A DNA stretch of 64,000 nt from CAYWXV01 sp964462535 (GCA_964462535.1 CAYWXV010000015.1:15351-79350); one strand, 5' to 3'. Shown: positions 19,551 to 27,780, numbered from the stretch's first letter. Translations and numbers: made by a program. Notes: generated by a model from the letters alone, not told the origin.

Positions 19551-22382
19551 ATGGATTGGGCAGCCAACCGTAGCGACACAAATCGGCAGCCTCCCCTTCT
19601 TACGACGAAGCTGCATGTCGCCAGAATCCCGCCGAACTACGTTTCCCGTGCGCGTCTCCATGAGAGGCTGAACGAGGGATTGAAGCGGCGGTTGACGGTT
19701 ATTTCCGCCCCCTCCGGATTTGGCAAGACCACCCTCATCAGTGGGTGGATGCAGCAGGGAAAGATCAACGCCGCCTGGGTCTCTCTCGACGAGGGAGACA
19801 ATCAACCCGCCCGCTTCTGGGCATACCTCATTGGTTCGCTCCAGCAACTCCAGCCGCGACTGGGAACACGCGCCCTCAACCTCCTCAATTCTTCCGATTC
19901 GCTCCCGATCGAGGGTATCCTCACCGAATTGATCAACGATTTGGTGGAGGTTGCCGGGCAGATTGCGGTTGTTCTTGACGACTATCACGTCATTGAGAAC
20001 GAGGAAATCCACGCCACTCTATCCTTATTCATAGAGCGGATGCCCTCACAGCTGCACATCTACATCACGAGCAGGGTTGATCCGCCGCTCCGGCTGACAC
20101 GGTTGCGGGCAAGAGGAGAGTTGATAGAGATTCGGGCCTCCGAGCTTCAGTTCACGTTCCAGGAGGCGGCCCCTTTCGTCAATTCAAGCCCGGAAATAGC
20201 CCTTTCGTCGGACGAGGTCTCGGAGCTGGTGGCGTTGACGGAGGGGTGGGCTGTTGGCATTCAACTGATTGCGCCAAACGTTAGCCGATGGACGGACGAT
20301 CCATTCTCCCGCCATTCGATAAAGACCTATAGATACGTCGTTGACTACCTGATCGATGAGGTCTTTGCTCCGCAGCCTCCTGTCATTCAGGAATTCCTGC
20401 TAAAAACTTCGATTCTCGGTCGCATGAACGGGTCGCTATGTGACGCCGTTACTGGTGGGACGGGAAGCGAGGGAATGCTCGAGCGGCTCGAGAAGTCAAA
20501 TGTGTTTATCTCCGCGTTGGATGGGAGCGGGCGTTGGTACAGGTACCACACGCTGTTTGCTCACGTGCTCAACGAGCGTCTTCGGACCCTTCATCCCGAT
20601 CAAGTTCGCGGACTCCACCAGAAGGCGAGTGTCTGGTTTGAGGGGCACGGATACATAGAGGAGGGGGTTCACCACCTGCTGGAAGGGGGAGATCTTGACC
20701 GAGCTGTTGCATTGGCAGAGCGCCAGGCTGAGGGAATGCTCTCGGCCGGACGCCTGGAAACGCTGCTTCACTGGCGTCAGACCTTTCCCCATGAGCAGGT
20801 TGCAGAGCGACCGCAACTCGCTATGGCGTTCGCGTGGGCACAGATGCTTGATGGCGCGTTTGAAGAGGTTGGTCAGTATCTGGAAATCTGCCGCAATTTC
20901 ATCCACTTGGGGCCGGGCGAGGGGCTGGCCGACATACCGGGGCACCTGGCGACCATCGCCAGCTTCCTGGGTGTCCTCAGTGGGGAAAGTGACGATCCCA
21001 TTGAGAAGACCCTGAAGACCATTGCCGGATTGCACGAGGCAAACGTGCGGTTCCGAAGTGCGGCCAGGCATTACCAGGACGTAGCGCTGACCAGCATTGG
21101 ATCCGAGTATCAGCTCGGCGAAATGGGAATGTCCGGCCGGGATTCCGGTGAGACGGAGGGGAAGAGCGGCCTCCGCTGGGGGCGGTTTGGGATTCTAGAG
21201 TCGCTTCCACGCATAGCACGATTACAGCGTCGATGCGGGGCACTCCGCGGAGCCGCCGCGACATACGACCAGGCTCTCAAGCTCGCCGGATCTCAAGGGA
21301 CCGAAGATCTTGACGTGTCCGAAGCCACCATCGCCTCCTGTCACGTGGGGCTGGCAGCTGTCTACCTTGAGTGGAACGAGCTTGACAAGGCTATGTACCA
21401 CCTTGGAGAAGGGCTGAATCTGCATGAAACGGGGGAGTTGCTCCCTGTTTTGGTGGAGGGGTATCTGTGTCTCGCGCGCGTTCATCGTGCACGGGCGGAT
21501 TTCGAAGGGGCTGTTGACGCGCTCGATACGATCGAACGTGTGGCGCGCAAACTAGGACAGGCAGAGGCAGCTGCACCTTTGATCGCGGCTGAACGGGCAC
21601 ACGCCTGGCTGGCACAGGGGAGCTCCGTCGCGGCCGGTCGTTGGGCACAGGAAAGCCAGTTGACGCACGTCGATTTACCAACAGAAGTCGACGATTTTCA
21701 GAAACTGACGATCGCCCGAGTTCTCGTCGCGCAATTCCGTGGGAAAGACGTAGTCGACCTCATATCGCCGCTTGTGCAGCGGGCGGACGCGCGTGGATGG
21801 TACGACACGGTTATCAAGGGACTCGTTCTTCAGGCACTTGCCCTGGATCAGGCGTCGGAAGTGGAGTCTGCCCTCTCAGCGTTAACAAAGGCCCTGCAAA
21901 TAGCGGAGCCAGAGCGCTACATCCGAACGGCAATCAGCGAAGGACCCGTAATGATCAAGCTCCTGAAGGGGGTCCGTGAGTCCCAACAGAGGAGTTTTGG
22001 TCCCGGCCTTTCCGTCTCTGTGGCATACGTTGATCGACTTCTTGGCCTGTTGGGCGTTTCGGTGACGGGTCAGGCCGCCGTGCAAACGCCTCAATCGACG
22101 ATGCCGGAACCGATCGCGACAAACACGCAGCCGGTGATTGAACAGCCGTCCGTTGTGGCTGCGCAGGGGCGATCGCCGATGCTGTTGAACCCTATCAGCG
22201 ATCGCGAGCAGGAAGTGCTTCAGTTGATAGCGAGCGGCAAGAGCAACACCGCGATCGCCGAAGCCCTGTATATTTCCGTTAGCACAGTAAAGACCCACAT
22301 CAATAACTTGTATAGCAAGCTCGGTGTCGAAAGCCGCACCCAGGCAATCGCGCGTGCCCGAGAGTATGCGCTGATCCAGTAG
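19551..22382 (+). CDS. MalT-like ATP-dependent LuxR-family transcriptional regulator
   Basis: 943 residues, close to MalT/LAL-regulator length. It has an N-terminal STAND-type NTPase with Walker A 'APSGFGKTT' (about 53-61) and Walker B-like 'AVVLDDYH' (about 139-146). A winged-helix region and about 400 residues of helical TPR-like repeats (including a 'GLAAVYLEWNELDKAMYHLGEGL' pattern) follow. A C-terminal LuxR HTH ('ISDREQEVLQLIASGKSNTA', then 'STVKTHINNLYSKLGVESRTQA') closes the protein. Such proteins sense an inducer through the repeat domain and activate transcription when ATP-bound. The ligand is unknown. The start is supported by AGGAG at 19537. The gene stands alone at the edge of a regulator-rich, gene-poor island. 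Confidence 0.9.
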   Translation: MDWAANRSDTNRQPPLLTTKLHVARIPPNYVSRARLHERLNEGLKRRLTVISAPSGFGKTTLISGWMQQGKINAAWVSLDEGDNQPARFWAYLIGSLQQLQPRLGTRALNLLNSSDSLPIEGILTELINDLVEVAGQIAVVLDDYHVIENEEIHATLSLFIERMPSQLHIYITSRVDPPLRLTRLRARGELIEIRASELQFTFQEAAPFVNSSPEIALSSDEVSELVALTEGWAVGIQLIAPNVSRWTDDPFSRHSIKTYRYVVDYLIDEVFAPQPPVIQEFLLKTSILGRMNGSLCDAVTGGTGSEGMLERLEKSNVFISALDGSGRWYRYHTLFAHVLNERLRTLHPDQVRGLHQKASVWFEGHGYIEEGVHHLLEGGDLDRAVALAERQAEGMLSAGRLETLLHWRQTFPHEQVAERPQLAMAFAWAQMLDGAFEEVGQYLEICRNFIHLGPGEGLADIPGHLATIASFLGVLSGESDDPIEKTLKTIAGLHEANVRFRSAARHYQDVALTSIGSEYQLGEMGMSGRDSGETEGKSGLRWGRFGILESLPRIARLQRRCGALRGAAATYDQALKLAGSQGTEDLDVSEATIASCHVGLAAVYLEWNELDKAMYHLGEGLNLHETGELLPVLVEGYLCLARVHRARADFEGAVDALDTIERVARKLGQAEAAAPLIAAERAHAWLAQGSSVAAGRWAQESQLTHVDLPTEVDDFQKLTIARVLVAQFRGKDVVDLISPLVQRADARGWYDTVIKGLVLQALALDQASEVESALSALTKALQIAEPERYIRTAISEGPVMIKLLKGVRESQQRSFGPGLSVSVAYVDRLLGLLGVSVTGQAAVQTPQSTMPEPIATNTQPVIEQPSVVAAQGRSPMLLNPISDREQEVLQLIASGKSNTAIAEALYISVSTVKTHINNLYSKLGVESRTQAIARAREYALIQ

Positions 22383-23004
22383 AGCGAAGCGCGCCCTCAG
22401 CCGTATGGGCAAGGTGTCCATTTTTGCAGGGAATCGCCCCTCGCCCCCTTCTCCACCCGACATTTCCACCCCCATCTCATCCCTACGGTTGACCACGTCG
22501 GCACCCTGAGGCGATAGTTTCGTGGTGTCTTCGGCAGGAGTGTTCCTGCGTAAGGGGCAGCTATGCAGGGGGATTTCTACCGTGGACACATCGTCGCCGA
22601 TAAGCCGTGTCGCCTCACACCGGCACTGTTGATAGGTGACTTTGTGAGCCATGGGTCGCCAGTAGGGCGGCGGCCTGTGTCCTCACAGAACGACGCAGTA
22701 ATAGCCAGTAGGGCGGCTAGAGTGCGCCGCTTCCTGAAACACCGCATTGAGCGTAGGACCTGATCGCTTGACGCGGGCACGGTTGAATGGTAGAGTCGGT
22801 CGGAATTGGACCTCCAAACGGCTCTTCCCATAAACCAACGTCGTCCGTCGATAATTCCAGACCTCCCGGCGTGACGACCTCGTGGTGTCTCAATGGGATT
22901 CGACTATAGGGCAGTCGTTTCCCGGAGACCTAGAGCAGGAAATGCGAGCTCATGCTCACCACTGGCTCGGCTGGTCCTGCACTTGGAACCATGATCGGAC
23001 TTTA

Positions 23005-23039
23005 GCGGACCACTCCCACGGGCAACGGGGGTGGTCCGC
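23005..23039. terminator. GC-rich hairpin, possible terminator
   Basis: GCGGACCAC (23005-23013) pairs with GTGGTCCGC (23031-23039), followed by GTCCTTTG. The stem is strong but the U-tract poor. It may end a non-coding transcript from 22.4-23.0 kb. Confidence 0.4.
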
Positions 23040-23150
23040 GTCCTTTGTTGATAGCAGTCTTAGTCTCCTCCGTCCAGGGAGGGCGGCCTCAACCCACCCC
23101 GCCACCGTCTCGCAGCCTGTCTGACAATCATGCTGATAGCCAGGTGTTTG

Positions 23151-23165
23151 TCCACCCGGGGTGGA
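23151..23165. promoter_or_regulatory. 15-base palindrome TCCACCCGGGGTGGA
   Basis: Perfect palindrome 45 bases upstream of the -33 element of the next gene. Its 13-base core is identical to 19435-19447 upstream of the MalT-like gene. A half-site (CCGGGGTGGA) occurs at 25486-25495. It is a likely operator for one of the island's LuxR-type proteins, by inference from position and symmetry. Confidence 0.5.
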
Positions 23166-23209
23166 GGTGTTTTCGCCGTTGATGACAGCGACGACTGAAT
23201 GCCGTTCAC

Positions 23210-23240
23210 TTGGAAATGTCATAATGGTCTGCTAGGTTTG
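23210..23240 (+). promoter_or_regulatory. Bacteroidota-type promoter
   Basis: TTG at 23210-23212, 20-base spacer, TAGGTTTG at 23233-23240: an exact -33/-7 arrangement for the Bacteroidota housekeeping sigma factor. It predicts a start of transcription near 23247 and a 20-base leader to the ATG at 23268 with ribosome site AGAGAGG. Confidence 0.6.
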
Positions 23241-23267
23241 TGGTGGTCAACATATAGAGAGGTCTCC

Positions 23268-24521
23268 ATGCCACGCACGAAAGAACCGGTCCGTGAACCA
23301 CTATCCCAACTCAAGAAGCTCGAAGTCGATTATGCCGACACGCCGATGGCGCCTAGGCTGACGATGTTGAAAATGATGAAGGAAAGCCAGAAAAGGCCAA
23401 TTTCCGAGATCGCTGAGCACTTGGGGGTGTCACACCGAAACGCAATGAGATGGTGGAGCACATACCGGCGTGAGGGATTGGACGCTCTGCTGCAGTATCG
23501 CCCCTCCGGTGGTCGTCGTCCACGCCGACTGGACGACGAGGCAATGGCTGCACTTCAAGAAAAGCTTGAAACTGAAGGAATTGGGACGGTTGACGAGGCC
23601 AGGGGCTGGTTGGAGGATCGTTTCGGTGTCCGATATAGTAGGTCTGGTGTCTGGTATCTCATGCGGAATTCGCTCGGTGCGACACCACGCGGATGGGTCA
23701 CATTCCACGACGAAATGACCGATTCAACTCCGCGCTCCACCCCTCAGTCCACCCTTCCGGCAGGCGCCATCCCTGAACATATTCTTCAATTTCTCAACGG
23801 ATTGCCGGTTTCGGGAGGGAGGAAGGAGATGACGTTTGCTTTACGCGATTTGTTGACGGTTCTTCTTCCGGACGTGGATAGAGTGTCGATAGTCATCAAT
23901 TTCGAGTGCAATCTAACCGCACCAGAGTCGTACGATCCCAGCCTCGCGATTACCCAATTCGCTGAATCGACTCAAACGCAGGTGTCTACAAGCAGTGATT
24001 TCTCTCCAGAATCGCATCTGGCGCGATTGATTGAGGGATTTCGGCAAGACGGCGTGCCGCTGGATCGATATCACACTCCCAGCGGTTTTGAGTACTACTT
24101 TCTGGGTAAAGCATACCTGGGAGCCATCTTCCTCTGGCGAAACAAGGAGAAAGAGCCGATTTCAGAGGTATCGATTGCTCTCGTGACTAGTATTGCCGGA
24201 TTCCTAACCTATGCCCTGTCGGACATCATTGCGCGCGATAGGCTTGAGCGGCCCGTGGGAGCCGTTTTCAACAAAGCTCTGGCTCAAATGAAGAGGGAAG
24301 CACTACTCAGTTCACAAGAAGAGCGTGTGGCGGTCCTACAGCTGCTGGGTCATTCGTACCGTGAAATCGCTGACAGACTATACGTTACGGTAGACACCGT
24401 AAAGAAGCACTTTAAACAAATCTATCGAAAAACAAAGACCAAGAGCCAGACGGAACTCTTCGCCAAGTATTTCACAACCCGAATCGCGATTTCACAGGAT
24501 CATGAAGCAGACAACGACTGA
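23268..24521 (+). CDS. regulator with IS630-type DNA-binding region, GAF-like domain and LuxR HTH
   Basis: 417 residues from the ATG at 23268 (AGAGAGG upstream). Residues about 40-140 look like the N-terminal paired helix-turn-helix of IS630-family transposases: 'ISEIAEHLGVSHRNAMRWW', then 'YRREGLDALL' and 'SGGRRPRRLDDE', then 'FGVRYSRSGVWYLMR'. The DDE nuclease is absent. Residues about 170-330 resemble a GAF domain ('LLPDVDRVSIVI', 'YLGAIFLW', 'FLTYAL'). Residues about 345-400 are a LuxR-type HTH ('YREIADRLYVTVDTVKKHFK'). Two unrelated DNA-binding modules flanking a sensor is unusual. The GAF-HTH half is shared with the genes at 26138 and 26950. Function is presumed transcription regulation; ligand and targets are unknown. 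Confidence 0.8.
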   Translation: MPRTKEPVREPLSQLKKLEVDYADTPMAPRLTMLKMMKESQKRPISEIAEHLGVSHRNAMRWWSTYRREGLDALLQYRPSGGRRPRRLDDEAMAALQEKLETEGIGTVDEARGWLEDRFGVRYSRSGVWYLMRNSLGATPRGWVTFHDEMTDSTPRSTPQSTLPAGAIPEHILQFLNGLPVSGGRKEMTFALRDLLTVLLPDVDRVSIVINFECNLTAPESYDPSLAITQFAESTQTQVSTSSDFSPESHLARLIEGFRQDGVPLDRYHTPSGFEYYFLGKAYLGAIFLWRNKEKEPISEVSIALVTSIAGFLTYALSDIIARDRLERPVGAVFNKALAQMKREALLSSQEERVAVLQLLGHSYREIADRLYVTVDTVKKHFKQIYRKTKTKSQTELFAKYFTTRIAISQDHEADND

Positions 24522-24871
24522 ATTTGCAGACGATACCTGCAATCGGTCATTCCGCTGTACAATCGGCGTTTTAGTCGGGGCAATGAGACTTTCCACCCTC
24601 CAAAACCCACCCCATCTCCACCATTTGGCCGACAGATGTCCATCCAGCAGGGACCTAAGTTGACACTAGCTCAGAAAGGCTCTTCCCTCAGGAGCCGGAT
24701 AAAAACTCCCCAAAAGTGTACTTGAGAACTGGCCTCTCAAGGTCGTACGTTTGTATCGTTGGTAAAGGGAAAGCCCAAGCGCCTCCCCCAACGACCAACT
24801 GCGATCTTTGAATGTCAGCGGCTCATGGCACTGAAAGGGTGATCCGGTCACTTAACGGTAAATCCCCTGCT
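24522..24871. promoter_or_regulatory. intergenic region with CCACC motifs, operator-like repeat and promoter
   Basis: No gene. CCACC-rich stretch at 24592-24623 (three CCACC motifs in 32 bases). A weak hairpin GGCTC/GAGCC lies at 24678-24696. The promoter and inverted repeat at 24721-24753 are listed separately. The segment controls the small secreted protein gene downstream. Confidence 0.5.
24721..24753 (+). promoter_or_regulatory. promoter overlapped by an inverted repeat (operator candidate)
   Basis: TTG at 24722-24724, 21-base spacer, TACGTTTG at 24746-24753 fits the -33/-7 consensus. A perfect inverted repeat CTTGAGA-N7-TCTCAAG (24721-24741) covers the -33 element and most of the spacer, exactly where a repressor or an activator dimer would sit. 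Expected RNA start near 24760, leaving a leader of about 110 bases. Confidence 0.6.
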
Positions 24872-25288
24872 ATGAAAACCCTGGCAACGTTCTTTGTAAC
24901 TCTCCTACTCTTGGCCGGGAGCGCGTGGGCTCAGACCCAGACGCCAACTGGTTCGGCTGCCGTAGACAACTTCCCAGTACTAGCGAAGGCTGCTAGTAAC
25001 AGTGGAAACGATATCATCGATGAACTCGTCGTGTGGGCATCAGATGATCAGCTTGGTCACGGCTACGAATTGAAGGCAGCGAAGCTCCAAAAGCCGTCTG
25101 ACGTCTCGCTCGTCGATGCGTATATCGCAGCGGGGCGGGAGGCGGTAAGACAAGGGATAGCGCGCGGCTACACGGCGATCGGCTCCACGGCGACGGTCTG
25201 GACAAGCGATCGCACCTACGTAATGCGCTTTCAGACGGGCAACGGCATCGTGCTCGTCAGCTTTGAAGGCGGCGGCGGGATTCAGTAG
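24872..25288 (+). CDS. small secreted protein of unknown function
   Basis: 138 residues. The ATG at 24872 starts a textbook signal peptide (MKTLATFFVTLLLLAGSAWA, cleavage before QTQTP). The 20 residues encoded upstream are polar and probably not translated. The mature part of about 118 residues is Ala/Gly/Ser-rich with no Cys and no known motif. It ends in a Gly run ('FEGGGGIQ'). It has its own regulated-looking promoter and a downstream hairpin, and sits among four LuxR-type regulators, so it may be an effector or signal protein of the island; that is inference. Confidence 0.7.
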   Translation: MKTLATFFVTLLLLAGSAWAQTQTPTGSAAVDNFPVLAKAASNSGNDIIDELVVWASDDQLGHGYELKAAKLQKPSDVSLVDAYIAAGREAVRQGIARGYTAIGSTATVWTSDRTYVMRFQTGNGIVLVSFEGGGGIQ

Positions 25289-25311
25289 GGAGAGAGAAAG
25301 TGCCCAAACCG

Positions 25312-25338
25312 GGGCGGGCGAACGACGCTCGCCCGCCC
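25312..25338 (+). terminator. hairpin after the small secreted protein gene
   Basis: GGGCGGGCGA (25312-25321) and TCGCCCGCCC (25329-25338) form a perfect 10-bp stem with a 7-base loop, 23 bases after the stop at 25288. No U-tract follows. Probable transcription end or RNA stabiliser. Confidence 0.55.
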
Positions 25339-25632
25339 TGGATGCCCAAATTGACAACCAAGCGTCTTGATTCGTCCAGAATCAACAGTCTTCTGAGGTC
25401 CAGACTTACTGGTCCGGTGGAGCCCGAAATCGATGAACGGTCCATTCACGATATGCGGGACAGTGTCGGGGTCCATGCCTCACGTCCGGGGTGGAAAGGT
25501 CGCATCCCGTTCCTGAGTCCAGGCACGACTGGAAGAGCGAAGAGCGTGTCCAGATGCTCATTGCACAGCAAGTAAGACTGTTCCGACTGACTCAACATGC
25601 CCAAGTTGACGTCGGAACGCCTCAAAAGACAC

Positions 25633-25685
25633 GGGGTAACACAATCCTCCTGGCGCCCACCAGGATCGTGTTACCCCTTTTTTTT
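25633..25685 (+). terminator. strong rho-independent terminator
   Basis: A long stem (GGGGTAACACAATCCTCCTGG at 25633-25653 in part, against CCAGGATCGTGTTACCCC at 25660-25677) is followed by eight Ts (25678-25685). It reads on the plus strand, yet the nearest plus-strand gene ends 345 bases earlier. This implies a further transcript between 25338 and 25633, or read-through of the first hairpin. Confidence 0.8.
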
Positions 25686-25943
25686 GTCCCACCCCCTTGG
25701 ATAGCGTCGGAAACCATCCGTAGCATCGCAAATTTGACCGCCACGCTTGACGGTCTTGACTTGCGGGTCGCGCGGCCGAATGTGCCACCGATGGTTTACA
25801 ACGTCGAAATGAGTGTCGCTCGCATGTTTGGCCTCCGTCGACGGACCGGACTGCGAACGAACGGTCGAACCGCAGCTCGGACATGGTGTGATCTCATCCT
25901 CGTTGCACGAGCAATTACCGACACTTGCCGTTTCGGCGATCAC
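25671..25943 (-). CDS. candidate small zinc-binding protein
   Basis: 90 residues from GTG at 25943, preceded by GATGAGG. The N-terminus has cysteines spaced CSC-N7-CPSC, a plausible zinc knuckle; the rest is basic (ends GWDKKKG). Its stop lies inside the arm of the terminator at 25633-25677. I recognise no family. It could be a chance frame in a spacer, so confidence is low. Confidence 0.25.
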   Translation of the reverse strand: MIAETASVGNCSCNEDEITPCPSCGSTVRSQSGPSTEAKHASDTHFDVVNHRWHIRPRDPQVKTVKRGGQICDATDGFRRYPRGWDKKKG

Positions 25944-26137
25944 CGCACCTCATCGTCGCGCTTCGCGGTGACGACCGCCAGCCGATGCCCAGCAACGGCC
26001 AAGCAAAGCCGCACGGCCTAACGACACACGTGTGTCGTTCGGACGGAAATTAGGGGGACCCAAAAGGGGCCGTTGCATACCGGCATGGCCCGATGTACCT
26101 TCTCTGCCAGCAGCATCCTTGAAGATGACCAAATAGA

Positions 26138-26899
26138 ATGGCAGATACCACCATAGGGTACATCACGCTTGCCGAAGCACTCGAGGCTCGTCCCAATTCA
26201 CACGCCATATCCACCTCCGATAGATCATGGCTTGAGATACTAAATTCGCTGCCATTGTTCCCGTCGTCTTTCCACTTGGCTGCGCAAGCACTTGGCAACG
26301 CGGTCTTGGCCATGCTTCCCGGTGTCAGCGAAATTGTGTTTCACGCCGACGCCGAGCATAGGGTGGGACCTAGTTCGCCGCAGGGGACTGGCCTCACGGC
26401 GCCACGTGGGCAACACCCCACACGACGCTACTCCGTACGACACAAGACCCAAACGGTCCAGGAATTGGTTACTGAGAGCGCCAACGCCACGTCAGTTTCC
26501 ATTCCCATTCCCGACGATCATGGCGGGCAGTTGGCGGTCCTGGAGGTGCGTACGGAGACAGAATTCGCCACAGTGACTCTTCGCGTCCTGCCGTCGGTTG
26601 TCGCTCTGATCGGATTCGTGTTAACAGATTTGGAGGCCCGCTGCACGGTGTTTTGGAATCGATCAGTGATGAGCCTTAACGACTTAACTGCACACATAGT
26701 GCGAGACCTGCGACTCACCGCTCGCGACCACAGCGTCCTACAGTTGATCATGAGTGGAGCGTCATACATCGAGGCCGCCGACGAACTCGCCCTCTCTGTC
26801 GAGACCGTTAAGAAGCATATGAAGAAAATCTACGACCGCACTCGGGCTGATGGGCTCGCGGGTCTGTTCGCGAAATACGCCTCTCTTGGGAATGGTTAG
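26138..26899 (+). CDS. GAF-like/LuxR-HTH regulator
   Basis: 253 residues. Residues about 30-175 resemble the GAF-like domain of the gene at 23268 ('AMLPGVSEIVFHADAEH' matching 'VLLPDVDRVSIVI'). Residues about 190-250 are a LuxR HTH ('LTARDHSVLQLIMSGASYIEAADELALSVETVKKHMKKIYDRT'; only the pattern matters: VKKHxKxIY recurs in all three paralogues). There is no IS630-type N-terminus and no receiver domain. It is followed after 50 bases by another paralogue, so the two are probably one transcript. Ligand unknown. Confidence 0.78.
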   Translation: MADTTIGYITLAEALEARPNSHAISTSDRSWLEILNSLPLFPSSFHLAAQALGNAVLAMLPGVSEIVFHADAEHRVGPSSPQGTGLTAPRGQHPTRRYSVRHKTQTVQELVTESANATSVSIPIPDDHGGQLAVLEVRTETEFATVTLRVLPSVVALIGFVLTDLEARCTVFWNRSVMSLNDLTAHIVRDLRLTARDHSVLQLIMSGASYIEAADELALSVETVKKHMKKIYDRTRADGLAGLFAKYASLGNG

Positions 26900-26949
26900 T
26901 CGAGTGCGCTGGTTCATCTCAGTCCATCATTGTTGACTCCCTTCACGCC

Positions 26950-27780
26950 ATGAGTGTACGGCCGATTAGGTGGGAGAGGTTTTTCGACGCCCTCCCCGTG
27001 CTGTTTGAGTCCCCAATACAGTGGATTGGCCACTTCAAGACAGCACTGACTGAATTGGTGCCAGATGTGGATAAAATTGTGGTTAGCGCGCTCACATCGC
27101 CGCTAATGATGTTGAAACGCGACGCTCCGACTGTCGCGTATTTGGTCCGAACAGGAGGATACTCTGACCATTGTCTTAGAGTTGACTCCGGGCCCGTCTA
27201 TGACGTTAGTGGCAACGATAATCCACTCCGAATTCTTCGGCATTGCGCGAGGCAATTGGACATCACTTTGTATCGTACGCCCATCGTGCTGGAGATGACG
27301 GAGGCGGGGAGATATCATGGTTCTATAGTTTTGTTTCAAAGGCGAGATTCTCCACCCATATCAACGGAATCGCTCGAGTTATTGGACGAGATGAAACCAT
27401 TCTTGGCGTGGGCGCTCTGCGGTGCAGCGTTCCGAAAGGCCCGTCTAAGCCCGGGCTCTCACGTGCGGATGGCTCTCACCAGTCGCTTGCAAAACTTGTT
27501 GCGTCTAACTGACGTCGACGTCTCAGTCCTCGCCCTTCTCCTGTCAGGATTCTCGTACAAAGCGACCGCTGAGAAATTGGAGATGACGATGGATGCCGTG
27601 AAGAAGCACATCAAGAAGATCTACAATCGTGCTGGAGTAAATAGTCTGTCCGAGCTCTGGACGCGCTACTATCCACGGCGCTGGGATGGGCTTGATGACG
27701 CGGATGGAATGGATGGTAGGGTGGCAGAAGTCCCAAATGGGGGTACACAACGTCGGACTGGCGAACCCCACGCCCAGTGA
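26950..27780 (+). CDS. GAF-like/LuxR-HTH regulator, second copy
   Basis: 276 residues. N-terminal GAF-like part ('LVPDVDKIVVSAL', 'YHGSIVLFQRR', 'PFLAWALCGAA') and a LuxR HTH ('SYKATAEKLEMTMDAVKKH'). A divergent Asp/Arg-rich tail of about 35 residues follows. Sequence similarity to the genes at 23268 and 26138 is clear in order and motif but low in identity, suggesting old duplications with distinct ligands. The base composition looks less GC-rich than the flanking metabolic genes. The start ATG has no obvious ribosome site. Confidence 0.75.
   Translation: MSVRPIRWERFFDALPVLFESPIQWIGHFKTALTELVPDVDKIVVSALTSPLMMLKRDAPTVAYLVRTGGYSDHCLRVDSGPVYDVSGNDNPLRILRHCARQLDITLYRTPIVLEMTEAGRYHGSIVLFQRRDSPPISTESLELLDEMKPFLAWALCGAAFRKARLSPGSHVRMALTSRLQNLLRLTDVDVSVLALLLSGFSYKATAEKLEMTMDAVKKHIKKIYNRAGVNSLSELWTRYYPRRWDGLDDADGMDGRVAEVPNGGTQRRTGEPHAQ

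Larger units (their letters stand above)
22383..23267. other. 885-base intergenic region with motifs and a hairpin
   Basis: No credible protein gene, though a 66-codon frame at 22563 has a weak AAGGGG upstream. It contains two further CCACCC motifs (22450-22458, 22463-22472). A 14-base direct repeat GCCAGTAGGGCGGC occurs at 22658-22671 and 22704-22717. There is also a GC-rich hairpin at 23005-23039 and the second copy of the palindrome CCACCCGGGGTGG (23152-23164). The length and structure would suit a regulatory RNA or long operator array. I can show no transcript. Confidence 0.5.
25289..26137. other. 849-base intergenic region
   Basis: Contains two hairpins (25312-25338 and 25633-25677), a CCGGGGTGGA half-site (25486-25495), a possible small minus-strand gene (25671-25943) and two short frames with related starts, MPKLTTKRLD at 25342 and MPKLTSERLK at 25597. 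The related starts suggest remnants of a duplicated gene. Nothing here is certain to be expressed as protein. Confidence 0.45.

Noticed and set aside
22563..22763. 66-codon frame in the long intergenic region
   Set aside because: Weak ribosome site only, no recognisable feature; kept as a remark in the region entry.
23268..24521. IS630 insertion sequence
   Set aside because: No DDE catalytic domain, no terminal inverted repeats or target duplication; the frame continues into GAF-like and LuxR domains.
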